From positions 4,732,854 to 4,796,853 of the forward strand of contig NC_088873.1 of assembly GCF_032884065.1 (NCBI RefSeq): a DNA stretch of 64,000 bases. Reading direction: 5' to 3'. Under the pieces are notes generated by a model. The model did not search any database, was not told the DNA's origin, and worked only from the letters and a program-made list of their open reading frames with translations. The stretch is from Artemia franciscana (Eukaryota > Arthropoda > Branchiopoda > Anostraca > Artemiidae). Of the stretch, positions 20,943 through 31,865 are shown piece after piece. Each line of letters begins with the position of its first letter. The first letter of the stretch is position 1. A program made the translations under genes and the position numbers.

Positions 20943-23009
20943 TGTTCAAAGTACTAACCTAGGTTGAGTAAAATTTTAATCTACTTTTTGACTATGCTGG
21001 TATTGCATGTAATAGCTTAGACCAAAATATTCATCATTTAATTTTGTTGAGAGCAGCATCTTAAATTAAGATGGAGGAATAGGATAAATTTACTATTCCT
21101 TAGTTTTTTTTTATCTTGATTAAATCTTGCTTTCAAAGTATGCCAGACTAGATTATTAAATTCCAGTTTAGTTTAGGAGCTTTTTGCTAGACCTATATTA
21201 GAAAGTTGTTAAGTTAAGTGAATCAAACTCTTGATTTTATAATGGGAAGGCATTTCAAAGCCCTTTAAGAATCTTAAACAAAGTATTATCATTCACCTAA
21301 GTCAACCAGGCCTACTTCCCATGATGGCAAGATGCCCCTAAACTAAGATTTTAGTCAAATAAAGAATAAAAATGATCAAATTTTCCAATTATTCACTAGG
21401 CTAAGTAGATAGCCTAGCAAAGAAAGAGACATAGCCTTTAGAATCAGAATTTCATCTGAACCCAAATATAAATTATAAGTTAATCAGAGACCAGTATATC
21501 ATCCTCAACCTATTCCAGATAGTTGTTTTGCCTAGTACTAAATACCACCCCTTGAAACTTTCCCATAAATGCACTAACACTAGGCTGCAAAACAAATTCT
21601 CTTGATATTTTGTAATCAGCAAATGATTAATATTAATAATTAATTAATTAATAAGAATGATTAATTAATAAGAGAACTGCCTTAGCCTGAACACTGTTAT
21701 GTCTCCCATTGTTGAAGTCTTCAAGTCTACAGTTGACAAAGACTAGTGCAGAAAGGTCTGGCTCACACTGTTTGATACATCTGACTAGTCAAGTCATCAT
21801 CATTGACTAGTGTTTTGTCAGTGTGATTTAAGGTAATTGGCCAATGGTTATTTGTATCAGAAATGAACTTTCTCCCTTCTTATAAATAAATAGGCCCCAT
21901 GAACTGCATATAGGCTAGGCTATAGAAGTTTATTCTTTTATAATAATAGGCAGCATTGTCACTTAAAATAGTTCAAAAGGCTGCAGAACCTAGTAAATTC
22001 CAAGAAAAATTGGGGAAAATAATTGAAAATTAGTCAATATTTCAAATGAAAATGACCAGCAAGTTGTATTGGGCCAGCAATATGCAGATTGTATATCAAA
22101 TACACTAAATTCTCTATAAGTCATTGTTTTCTTCAAATTAGGTGAATAGTTTGTTAAAGTAGGTTAATGGACAATTTTGTAAAATTTTAGACAAGCTATT
22201 TTTTTCCTATATTGGTAGGCTAAGGGGTAAGGTTAAGAAAAAACCTTTCAATAATGAATCCAGGGCTTACAATTTACTCTTGGAAGGTTTAGTTGAGCTA
22301 CTGTGTTAACCACCCTCTGATTTTTAAGTCTTGGATACTTGCCTACTTGACAGATCTATCCTGAATCCATGCCAGAAATGAATTTCACCCCTTCTTCTAC
22401 ACATATATAAAAACTCAAAAGATTCTCAAATGGCCTTGATTTTTAATTTCTTTTTTAATGGCTTTAGTTTTTGACAATGCAATTCCTTATATTTCAGAAG
22501 AATTTTAAGTTATGCCAATAGTTTTTTTCCTAAATTTAAAAATAGGCCTAAAGTAAGATGCTTAGTACTCAGACAGCTAATCACTACATAAACAATTAAC
22601 TGTAAAATCTCAATCATACCCCCTGAAAAGTGGATTGTGTCACCTTTGGACTTGATTTAATTTTCTTAATAAGAATAAGATTAGCTTGAATATATTATAC
22701 ATGAATAATATTTAAATTCAGTGATAGTCAATGATGGACCCTAATCTTGGATACACATTTAAAGCTTGAGCCAAGCTTTGATACAGGTTCATAAATTTAA
22801 AACAAAGTTGCTAAATCATAGAAAAACTTAAACTTGGATAGACCCAAGCCCCTATAATAAAATTAGAAATAAACACAAGCAAGCTGTATATGTAAGAGCA
22901 TACACAAGCAAGTATAATAAGTAATACTACAGTATGTCTAAGGGAAGTGTCTTGAAACAATTAATCATATTTAAATAGGCCAGGCTATGGGGGTAACTTT
23001 TGTCTAAAT
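20943..23009. other. Intergenic AT-rich stretch
   Basis: No gene or RNA recognised. Near 22200-22290 short segments vaguely recall the arm of the preceding foldback element, so an eroded related copy is possible. A TTAATTAA-rich patch lies near 21640. Confidence 0.45.
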
Positions 23010-23462
23010 TTAAATTTTTAAAAACCTATTGGGCTGATATGGTCCAGTACATAACTATAGAACCTATTGGTCAGCTATTTCATATGACTTTGATTGCAAA
23101 ATTCCTCCCTAGCAGTGGAAAACTTACCCATATCAAGCCCATTTTTAAGAAGGGACAAACAGACCTAGATAGCAACTACCCCCTATCAGCCATACTTTGG
23201 TGCTTTGCCAGGTTCTGAAAAGCATAATAAAGGCATGATCATCCTGATAACTCTCAGTTACTTAGCCATATCAGCATTGGTTTTGCAAGGACTCCTTGAT
23301 TGAAACCAACCTCAATGAGTTTTATTATATTGTCCCTTTGCTTGACATCTATGTGCTAGATAATTGAAAGCTTTTGACAAGGTACAGCTCAACCTCCTGA
23401 TACTTAAGTTATACGCATATGGAGTGTTGAGGCTACAGGTTTGTTTGATGCTTTCTTAACGA

Positions 23463-24975
23463 TAATATGAAAAAAACTTTGTTTTCTTAAAGAGTTAAAG
23501 AGGCTGCGTCCCAAAGTCGAACCTTAAAACGTACAGGAATTAGGAGAGGCAGTTGGGAGGCTGCCGCCCCCCAAACCCCCCACTTTTAAAGACTCTTTTG
23601 TACAGGTTTTTTGTTGTGGGGGGCTGCCGCCCCCCTAACCCCCCGCTCTTGGCTTCGGAAAGGCCCTCTTTTAATTAACAAAGAATACAAAACAGGCTTT
23701 TGTTTGCTACCCTACCCCGCCCCCCAGTTCTTAGCTTGTGTGCTCTGTGTCTGGGAAACAGTTTCAATAATTATGTTAAAATGTAAATGGAGTGGTCAAC
23801 TTCATTGTTACTAATTACTAGTTTTGGCGCAATGGTTCTCCTGTCCTCTTGTGTTTAACATTTTTCGAAGTTATTCCATTATTCATTCATTTCAATTTTT
23901 CGTTAAATAAAAGAGGGCCTTTCTGAAGCCAAGAGCGGGGGGTTAGGGGGGCAGCAGCCCCCCACAACAAAAAAACCTGTACAAAAGAGTGTTTAAAATA
24001 GGGGGGTTTGGGGGGCGGCAGCCCCCCAACTGCCTCTCCTAATTCCTGTACGTTTTAAGGTTCGACTTTGGGATGCAGCCTCTTTAACTCTTTAAGAAAA
24101 TGAAGTTTTTTTCATATTATTTCTGTACGTTTTTCTACAATCCATGGTGGATGTAATTTAATAATTCCTGTACTCCTCATACAGGAATTAGGACTGCCTC
24201 TCCTAATTCCTGTACGTTTTAAGGTTCGACTTTGGGACGAAGCCTCTTTAACTCTTTAAGAAAACGAAGTTTTTTTCATATTTTGTGACAAAAACCGCCG
24301 ATAAGGGACTTGAACCCTTGACCTTAGGATTAAAAGTCCCACGCTCTACCGACTGAGCTAACCGGGCATGTTTGAAGTCGAAATACCTGCATGTGTATAA
24401 ATATAACTTTTAAATAACTTCTAAGAATTTCAAAAATTAACATGGGCTCTTATGGGGAAATGGGTTTTTCTAAGCTAGAAAATCGGGGGTTAAGATTTTC
24501 TGACGAAACTTTCCAGGAAAATTACTCGGAGAATTCCGCGTCGAATGAGTCTTCGTACACCCAGATCCGATGTCGGCTGTGACCTGTAGGCGTGGCAGAA
24601 AAAAAACAAAAGGAGAATATGAACATTAAGTGGCTATGCGTGGTTTCTGGAAAACAGGGGAGGAGTTATCGGATCGAGCTGAAATTTCGCGGATAAGCTC
24701 CTGGGCCCTAGGGGACCTTAACTTGTGAATTTCAGCCCGATCGGACAACGTTAAAAGGGGTGGGGGGTGGGGTTGGGTGGTCGAAACTTTCGGCCAGATT
24801 TTCCCCATGAAGGAAAAGTCGGAGGGGGATGAAATTTGGCAGGTTTCTTAGTTGGAGCTTGGGCTACGACATGCATCCCTCCCCATCCCTCTGCGACCAC
24901 TGGAACCGAAGATCGCTTAACATTGTCATGGTTTGCCTCTTTAAAGAGGCATGAGTGTGCCTCCTTGAATACAAC
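23463..24975 (-). mobile_element. Composite repeat, copy A (body, tRNA-Lys-like unit, foldback)
   Basis: Inserted into the LINE between the FDAFLND and KALTNT blocks. Read on the minus strand it starts with TCAAGGAGGCACACTCATGC and has a ~580-bp non-coding body (GATCGGGCTGAAATTCACA, a GAAACCACGCATAGCCACTT block, CCGACATCGGATCTGGGTGT). A tRNA-Lys-like unit with a T-run follows. It ends in a foldback module containing CCTCTTTAACTCTTTAAGAA, GAACCTTAAAACGTACAGGA and GGGGGGCTGCCGCCCCCC-type palindromes. The same order occurs in the opposite orientation at 29843-31353. Terminal sequences are shared between the copies; a clear target-site duplication is not visible. Confidence 0.85.
24296..24367 (-). 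tRNA. tRNA-Lys(TTT)-like unit inside composite repeat, probably not functional
   Basis: On the minus strand: D-arm TAGCTCAGTCGGTAGAGCG (box A) and T-arm AAGGGTTCAAGTCCCTT (box B) are intact. The anticodon stem TGGGA/TCCTA encloses loop CTTTTAA, so the anticodon is TTT. The acceptor stem (5' GCCCGGT against 3' ATCGGCG) pairs poorly, unlike a working tRNA-Lys. A run of five T follows, as at a Pol III terminator. It could be a decayed tRNA gene or a tRNA-derived module of the repeat. Confidence 0.6.
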
Positions 24976-25097
24976 AGAAAAGGCTCTCACAAATACCAAA
25001 AGTGATGCTAACTTCTCTGAGCCAGTTGTAGTTTCTCAGTGGTGTCCTGCAGGGAACCATATACTTATGGGAATGACTAACTCAGGGCAGCAACTGA

Positions 25098-25510
25098 AGA
25101 AATAAGAAGGCACTAGAGAGTGTTCAGTATCTAGCCACCAAGTTTGTACCATATCTGCAAGAAAAGCCTAATGAAGATTGTCTTAGATCCCTCAATTTCA
25201 CAATGCTTGTTTACAGAACAAAAAGAGGGGATATTATCATGACTTGCAGGTTGTTGGAAAACATGAGCCTAAGTTCAGTTGTCTCTCTGTTCTCTCTGCC
25301 AGAAATAGACAATTCTCTAGCCTCTCTATTCTCTCTATCCAGAAATAGACAAGGCCTAAAAAAGATCATTAGTAGGGGGGAGGGTCATCAAAATCGTAAA
25401 CAATCCAAAAATGTTGATTTTTTTTGGTTCTAACAGGTCTCCTTTTGGAGAGTTGCTATACTTAACCTTTACCTCTTAGTGTTTTTGCTAGCTATTAAAT
25501 AAATAAAAAA
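25098..25510 (+). repeat. LINE 3'-end segment, first tandem copy
   Basis: Nearly identical to 25625-26030: the same AAGGCACTAGAGAGTGTTCA start, the same C-terminal coding block, and the same TTTTTGCTAGCTATTAAATA end with an A-rich tail. The spacing is about 530 bases. Identity above 95 per cent points to a recent tandem duplication. Confidence 0.9.
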
Positions 25511-25624
25511 AAAATCTTCGTCTATCCAAATTATAAAAAAAAACCTAGTCTATCCATAAAAAAAACCTAGTCTATCCATATAAGAGTTTGGTATGATATT
25601 GGTATGTCCTTATCATAAAATGGA

Positions 25625-26030
25625 TGGTAAGGCACTAGAGAGTGTTCAGTGTCTAGCCACCAAGTTTGTACTATATCTGCAAGAAAAGCCTAATGAAGAT
25701 TGTCTTAGATCCCTCAATTTCACAATGCTGGTTTACAGAACAAAAAAGGGGATATTATCATGACTTGCAGGTTGTTGGAAAACATGAGCCTAAGTTCAGT
25801 TGTCTCTCTGTTCTCTCTGCCAGAAATAGACAATTCTCTAGCCTCTCTATTCTCTCTATCCAGAAATAGACAAGACCTAAAAAAAACATTAGTGGGGGGG
25901 AGGGTCATCAAAAACGTAAACAATCTAAAAATATTGTTTTTTTCGTTCTAACAGGTCTCCTTTTGGAGAGTTGCTATACTTAACCTTTACCTCTTAGTGT
26001 TTTTGCTAGCTATTAAATAAATAAAAAAAA
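25625..26030 (+). repeat. LINE 3'-end segment, second tandem copy
   Basis: Partner of 25098-25510. Both copies carry the adjacent TCTCTCTGTTCTCTCTGCCAG and CCTCTCTATTCTCTCTATCC segments, themselves a short internal repeat. Confidence 0.9.
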
Positions 26031-26459
26031 CTATTGATTTTTGAATTAAAATGGGATAGTTGTAGGCATCAAGTCATGGCTAATTGTAGAAGAAGCTAAG
26101 ATAGATAGTTCAATTGAGTAAGAAGAAAAACCTGGCATTAATTCCCCCCTTATTAGGATTGTATAAAAAGGAGGATAGCTCATTTGTTTATAGATATGTC
26201 TATCTATTATCTGTCCATGCATCATTGCTAGGCAAGTAGAACCAAGATAGACAGTCATAGAGGTACTATAGTGATAGAACCTATAGTTTTTGAACTGTTT
26301 GTTTAATTTGGCTTGGGCAAACAGATCATTACATTGCCAGAAAATAAGAGGTAAACCAGGGATGCTTACCTATGGTCTTAGGCAGGTTGAACAAAAAATT
26401 TAGAATTGAAACATGATACCATTAATTTTGCCTAGTATGAGAGGCAAACAAGCATCTAA
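26031..26459. other. Upstream flank of PRPF38A, nothing recognised
   Basis: AT-rich sequence. No promoter motif, RNA or protein can be supported. Confidence 0.4.
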
Positions 26460-27750
26460 AGTCAAAACTTTTTTCAACTGAAAGTAAGGAGCAACATTAA
26501 AACAACTCTTCAATACCATGCTTTTAACACTAAAATATACAGAATAATGTTGACCCTTGATTTCAGTTAAAAAATACTTGTTTTTGCCTCTCCTCAGTAC
26601 CTTCCTCTTTACACTGGTTTTATTTTTCGTTCCAATTATTTTAAGAATGACTCCTGAATCACAAAGGATGGTTAATTAGAATAACAAGCTTTTTAAAATT
26701 TCTTAAAAAAAATTAGCATAAAGAGCAAGGTATTGAGGAGAGGCAACATATAGGTAATGATTCCCTCATATAGGTAATGATTTCTGTTTGTTTTAAAATT
26801 TAATTCTGTTCCTTAATTTCAGTTGAAAAACTTGTTTTTTATTTAATTTATGATTGTTTTTTAAATAATACTGGAAAGTCCAGCTCCCCCTCCATGGAAT
26901 ATTCCCTTCTTCCACAAAAAATTCCTCCATGTAAATATCCTTCCACATGCCCCCCCCCCCCCCTTAACCAGAAAAATCCGCCCTGAAAAATGTTTGTATA
27001 CTTCTCAATAACCAATACTATATGTAAACAATGGGTAAATTTCAAAGCTCGTGGGCCTTCCCCTGGGGACTGTTGGGTGCTAAGTGATCCTCAAAGAAAT
27101 AGTTATTAGATTTTTTGACTATGCTGAAAATATGGATACCTCAAAATTTTGATTGGGTGACTTTGGTGAAAAAATGAGAGTGGAAGGGGGGCTAGCTGCC
27201 CTGCAATATTTTTGGTTACTTAAAAAGGGCACAAGTACTTCTGATTTCCAATCAAATGAGCCCTCTCCCGACCTTCTGCAATCACTTGTTTGATGTTATC
27301 ACTTCTGTGAAAAACAAACAAATAAACATGCACCCATGATTGTTCTTCTAGCAAAAAGAAAAATTCCACGTTTTTGTACATAGGAGCTTGTAACCTGTAC
27401 TGTAGGGATCTCTTATGTGCTGAATCTGATGTTATCATTTTTTCATTAAGATCACTTGATGTTTTGGGGCAAACCCCTTTTTCTAAAATTTGGCAAATTT
27501 CCCCAAGCTCGTAACTTCTGATGGGTAAATTAAATTTGATGAGTTTTACATGTTTTGAATAAGCATCAAAATTCGATTCTTTTGATGTGTCTGTTGTTAT
27601 CACAGCTCTGTTTGTTAAAGTTTCAGTTACTATTAAGTTGTAATGCTCCTTACAGCTTGTTACCATGAACTGTTTGAAGACCAGTAACCTATATGTGTAC
27701 ATTTTTAACAGCAGGTTATTAAATTGCTGTTCAAGAAGATGCTCATAGTA
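26460..27750 (-). repeat. REP-A copy with foldback end, immediately upstream of PRPF38A exon 1
   Basis: A foldback module (about 26460-26850) is followed by REP-A blocks in the same order as 55380-56225: CCAGCTCCCCCTCCATGGAA, a C-rich tract, CAATAACCAATACTATATGT, GGGGACTG…, ACTTAAAAAGGGCACAAGTA, a CAAACAAATAAACATGCACC stretch, TTCCACGTTTTTGTACATAG, GCTGAATCTGATGTTATCAT, CTTTTGATGTGTCTGTTGTT and TTACCATGAACTGTTTGAAG. The repeat ends within about 40 bases of the splice acceptor before the PRPF38A start codon. Confidence 0.85.
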
Positions 27751-27783
27751 AGCTAAAAGTGAATGTCTTTTTTTAGGTAAGAA

Positions 27784-27913
27784 ATGGCAAACCGGACAGT
27801 AAAAGATGCAGTGTCTGTTAAGGGAACAAATCCACAATATTTAGTTGAAAAAATAATTCGATCTCGCATATATGACTCAAAATATTGGAAAGAAGAGTGT
27901 TTTGCCCTAACAG
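27784..27913 (+). CDS. PRPF38A: Pre-mRNA-splicing factor 38A, coding exon 1
   Basis: PRPF38A is a nuclear spliceosome protein that joins with the U4/U6.U5 tri-snRNP stage (B complex) and is needed for catalytic activation. The seven exons join exactly in phase (130, 160, 122, 86, 155, 147 and 196 bases) to 331 codons plus stop, against 312 residues for human PRPF38A. This exon gives MANRTVKDAVSVKGTNPQYL, then VEKIIRSRIYDSKYWKEECF and ALT, which matches the family N terminus almost residue for residue. The start context GAAATGG is good. A plausible acceptor (CTTTTTTTAG, ending at 27776) lies eight bases upstream, so a separate 5' UTR exon further left is likely; I cannot place it. The donor is G|GTAACT at 27914. 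Residues 1-43 are encoded here. Confidence 0.95.
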
Positions 27914-27919
27914 GTAACT

Positions 27920-28640
27920 TATTATTCCAATTTTTTATATTATGCATATGCAAAAAATAGGGGAATAATAGTGTCTTGTCAAAAAGAGTCCCTCCTCTCC
28001 TGGAATTATTCTAAAGCCTCCCTCTCCATCTTCTAAAAAAAAACACACAGAAAGCACAATTTTAAGCATGTCTCTGCCCTCTCTTGCAAGGTAAATCCTA
28101 GGGTCCTTTCTAAAATTTTAACATATTTACAAGTGAGAGCTAGGTAGGTCTAGTGCTTTTATTTTGGAAATAATGTGGAGACATCCTGACTGATTAAGAG
28201 GAGGTAAGGTCAGCTTTTAATGCATAATTACACCTTTAAATTAACCAAAGGTCATGGAAGTGACACGTAACTTACAATTCAGATTTGTTATGTCATGCTT
28301 ACGCACAAAATAGAGGAGGAATAGTGTCTCACCCGCATTTGTTTAAAGAAGCCCCTCCTCTCATGGAATTAATCTAAAGCACACCCCTCCTCCTGAAAAT
28401 AAGAATGTGCTGAAAGTGTAATTTTTAGCATGTTTCTGCCCTATGGCAGACGTAAATCCTATGGTCCCTTTGTTTATAAGTACGAGTTAGGTAGATCTAG
28501 TGCTATTATTTTGGAAATCATATCATGTTAAGTCAGCACAACTGGTGTGGAGGCATCTTGACTGACAAAGAGGGGGTAAAGGCAGCTTTCAACACATAAA
28601 TACACCTTGAAATGAACCAAAGGTTGTAGAATTGACTGGC
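27920..28640 (+). repeat. Two diverged tandem copies of a ~350-bp segment
   Basis: The segment from about 27925 (ATTATGCATATGCAAAAAATAG), through CCTCCTCTCCTGGAATTATT, AAGCATGTCTCTGCCCT, GCTAGGTAGGTCTAGTGCTT and CATCCTGACTGATTAAGAGG, to AATTAACCAAAGGTCATGGA recurs from about 28295 to 28630. Identity is roughly 80 per cent, with small insertions. No coding potential. Confidence 0.85.
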
Positions 28641-29842
28641 TCTGGATAGTTGCAAGGCCATAATAAAAGGATAAAAGAAACTGCAGGGAGATGTTTACAC
28701 CCATGGGGTCTACTCCATTTGAGGAGTGAAGTCAGAGAATATGTAAGCAGAGACATGCAATTTTGACCAAGAACTGGAAGCATAGGCTTTTCTATGGTCC
28801 ATATTTTTGCAAATCCTCGTTTAGGGGGTGAGGGGTCATCTAAAATATGTGACACTTAAAATTTATGGACAAAAGCGGTTTGGCTGCGCAAATTTGAGCT
28901 ACTACTGGACTTGTCAATTAACCCTATAACCATTCTGATTCTTAGTGCCAATTTCATTTTGTGTCACAATAGAAAAATGTTTTATTTAAAAACCCAGCTT
29001 TTAGAAAAATTAAAATAAGTTTGAACAAATCGAAAGAAATAAAAATTTGCTCAAATCCATTTCAGGTACATCAAAATTTTTTTTGTGACTTCTAATGAGC
29101 TAGAAATGGGATCTTATTATGACAAGACTGTGTACATTCCTTTTGAAAATAGGCTAAATAAATTAACATTTGTTTCAAATATGATATTTTAATATTATAG
29201 TTTAAATTGTAAGTTATTTTTACCATCTACATAAATGATAATAGTGTCTTCAGCCACATCTTGAAGTCTTTGAGGCTTTAATCTGACTGGTCAAAATTGT
29301 TTTGAATCTTGAACATGATTGGTTGAAAGTTGCCATGCTATATATTGGACAACTGTTTTGAACATACTTGGCTATTTGGACCAAGCTTTGACCCTTATCC
29401 CTTTTGTGTAGTTATTTGTTTTATGCTTGCTTCTTTTGGTAATTTCTGCTACGTTCTATTAAGGAAATCCTTAGAAAAATGTAGTTTAAATTGCCGTAGA
29501 AAAATAATTAATCAAACAATTAAATAAAATGATCTTTAATATTCAATACGTATGGACAAAACATCAGATGTTTTTCCATGAACACATAACAGAAAAATAC
29601 TAAATGTATTTATATTTAAATAATAGTTTTGTACCAGGGGAATCTCCACTATGACTGCACAACAGATTCTGAGACCTTAAAATACTCAGGACAATGAAAA
29701 TAAAATTTGATGAATAAAATTTGATAAAGATTGTTAAATTTGTTAAGTGGGAACTTGCGCAACCATATATATCTGGAAAAGATTGAAAAATCTGGAATTC
29801 TAATTTCTAATGAAAATTATCAATAGTATTTGTGGCCCAATC

Positions 29843-31353
29843 AAGGAGGCACACTCGTGCCTCTATAAAGAGGCGACACACGACAATGTTAAGCGATCTT
29901 CGGTTCCAGTGGTCGCAGAGGGATGGGGAGGGATGCATTTCGTAGCCCGAGCTCCAACTAAGAAACCTGCAAAATTTCATCCCCCTCCAACTTTTCCTTC
30001 ATGGTGAAAATCTGGCCGAAAGTTTCGACCCGTCAACCCCAGCCCCCCTTTAACGTTGTCCGATCGGGCTGAAATTCACAGGTTAAGGTCCCCTAGGGCC
30101 CAGAAGCTTATCCGCAAAATTTCAGCTTGATCCAATAACTCCTTCCCTGTTTTCCAGAAACCACGCATAGCCACTTAAAATTCATTTACTTTTTTTTCCT
30201 AGACGCCTACAGGTCACATCCGACATCGGATCTGGGTGTACGAAGACTCATTCGATGCGGAATTCTCCGAGTAATTTTCCTGGAAAGTTTCGTAGGAAAA
30301 TCTTAACCCCCCGAAAGTTTCGACCCTCCAACCCCCCCCCCTTTTAACGTTGTCCGATCGGGCTGAAATTCAGAAGTTAAGGTCCCCTACGGCCCAGGAG
30401 CTTATCCGCGAAATTTCAGCTCGATCCGATAACTCCTTCCCTGTTTTCCAGAAACCACGCATTAGCTATTTAATTAACGGATTTCTCTCCATAAGAGCCC
30501 ATGTTAATTTGAAATTTTTTAAAAGTTATTGAGAAGTTATATTTACACACATGCAAGTTATTAGCTCAGTTGGTAGAGCGTGAGACTTTTAATCCTCGGG
30601 TCAAGGGTTCAAGTCCCTTACGGGCGGTTTTTTTTCACAACATCAAAAAAAATTTGATAACACCTGGACAGCTTATCATTTGGGAGATAACAGAATATTA
30701 GCTTCTTATGAGCAAAAGAAACATTTCGGTCATTCTATCTATTTTTTTTTCTATTTTATACAATGATTTAAAAGCGGGGGGGGGGGGCGGCAGCCACCCA
30801 AGTTCCTCTCCTAATTCCTGTACGAGGAGTACAGGAATTATTAAATTACATCCACCATGGATTGTAGAAAAAATGTACAGAAATAATATGAAAAAAACTT
30901 CGTTTTCTTAAAGAGTTAAAGAGGCTGCGTCCCAAAGTCGAACCTTAAAACGTACAGGAATTAGAAGAGGCAGTTGGGGGGCTGCCGCCCCCCAAACCCC
31001 CAGCTTTTAAAGACTCTTTTGTACAGGTTTTTTGTTTTTTTGCTAACCCCCCGCTCTTGGCTTCGGAAAGGCCCTCTTTTAATTAACAAAAAATTGAAAT
31101 GAATGAATAATGGAATAACTTCGAAAAATGTTAAACACAAGAGGACAGGAGAACCATTGCGCCGAAACTAGTAATTAGTAACAATGAAGTCCCCCCACAA
31201 AAAAAACCTGTACAAAAGAGTCTTTAAAAGCTGGGGGTTTGGGGGGTGGCAGCCCCCCAACTGCCTCTTCTAATTCCTGTACGTTTTAAGGTTCGACTTT
31301 GGGACGCAGCCTCTTTAACTCTTTAAGAAAACGTAGTTTTTTTCATATTATTC
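29843..31353 (+). mobile_element. Composite repeat, copy B (inverted relative to copy A)
   Basis: Same module order as copy A, on the + strand: TCAAGGAGGCACACTCGTGC, a non-coding body, a tRNA-Lys-like unit at 30555-30627 and an eight-T run. A ~70-base unshared stretch follows, then the foldback module ending CTTTAAGAAAACGTAGTTTT. The body has an internal duplication: the block from CGATCGGGCTGAAATTCA to GAAACCACGCAT appears at 30058-30170 and again at 30354-30462. No open frame spans it. Confidence 0.85.
30555..30627 (+). tRNA. tRNA-Lys(TTT)-like unit in composite copy B, decayed
   Basis: Box A (TAGCTCAGTTGGTAGAGCG), the CTTTTAA loop with TTT anticodon and box B (GGGTTCAAGTCCC) are present. 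The anticodon stem TGAGA/TCCTC has two mismatches and the acceptor strands (AAGTTAT and ACGGGCG) do not pair, so it should not yield a working tRNA. Followed by eight T. Confidence 0.55.
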
Positions 31354-31705
31354 AAAAAGAAGAAACGTGGGTGAAAAATCAGCAAAAATGAGCTAAAACC
31401 TTTTGGGACCAAATAGCTTAAGAAGGTGTAGTTGTCTATGCTTGAATTATTAGAGACAAAACACCATGTAAAATTTAGTAATCTAGTTTTTCTTATTAGT
31501 TTTCACGCTGCAATGTGGCAACACTGACAGAAATGTGGTACTGCCCTAGAAACTTCAAAATTTTGAAACAACCAAAGAGAAATCTTAGAATACTAAAATT
31601 TCAGATATAAATAGACAAAATTTAACACTAGTCCCTGGGACCTACTAAATGTTTTTATTTCAATGTCCTTAGTACATTAATGAAGAATATTATTTTTTTT
31701 TCTAG

Positions 31706-31865
31706 CTGAGCTCCTTGTTGACAAAGCAATGGAATTAAAAGCTGTTGGCGGTGCCTTTGGCGGCAATATAAAACCCACACCATTCCTCTGCCTTGTTCTG
31801 AAGATGCTTCAAATTCAACCTGAAAAAGACATTGTTGTGGAATTTATTAAGAACGAAGATTTCAA
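31706..31865 (+). CDS. PRPF38A: PRPF38A coding exon 2
   Basis: Encodes residues 44-96 and two bases of codon 97: AELLVDKAMELKAVGGAFGG, NIKPTPFLCLVLKMLQIQPE and KDIVVEFIKNEDFK. This is the most conserved part of the PRP38 domain; the GG..GG.. P.PF.CL.LKML.. block is diagnostic. The acceptor is TTTTCTAG and the donor AA|GTAATG. The phase joins exon 1 (ACA G|CT) without change. Confidence 0.97.

Larger units (their letters stand above)
23010..26030 (+). mobile_element. Non-LTR retrotransposon (CR1/jockey-like LINE), 5'-truncated and interrupted
   Basis: The + strand carries reverse-transcriptase blocks in order. First come IGQLFHMTLIAKFLPSSGK and THIKPIFKKGQTDLDSNY (23060-23190), matching the family KLA.ITPIFKKG…SNYRPIS block. 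LKAFDKVQLNLLILKLYAYG (about 23360-23410) is motif A, with the aspartate of AFDKV. A FDAFLND block ends near 23462. After a 1.5-kb insertion come KALTNTKSDANFSEPVVVSQ and WCPAGN (24980-25060), matching the family VTSGVPQGS block. Then comes the C-terminal ALESVQYLATKFVPYLQEKP with VYRTKRGDI (25100-25250). The 3' end (TTAAATAAATAAAAAAAA) is A-rich. The C-terminal segment is present twice. Frames are interrupted, so the copy is inactive. Confidence 0.85.
27914..31705 (+). other. PRPF38A: PRPF38A intron 1
   Basis: GT-AG intron (GTAACT … TTTTTTTTCTAG). It holds a tandem duplication next to the donor, AT-rich unassigned sequence at 28650-29840, composite repeat copy B, and about 350 bases of unassigned sequence before exon 2. 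Confidence 0.9.

Noticed and set aside
27220-27837. 205-codon minus-strand frame, the longest in the window
   Set aside because: It runs antisense through a REP-A copy and the start of PRPF38A exon 1. Other REP-A copies are not open in this frame, and no family resemblance is seen.
24296-30627. Two functional tRNA-Lys genes
   Set aside because: Promoter boxes and TTT anticodon are present, but acceptor stems do not pair, and in the second copy the anticodon stem also fails. They are kept only as tRNA-like units.
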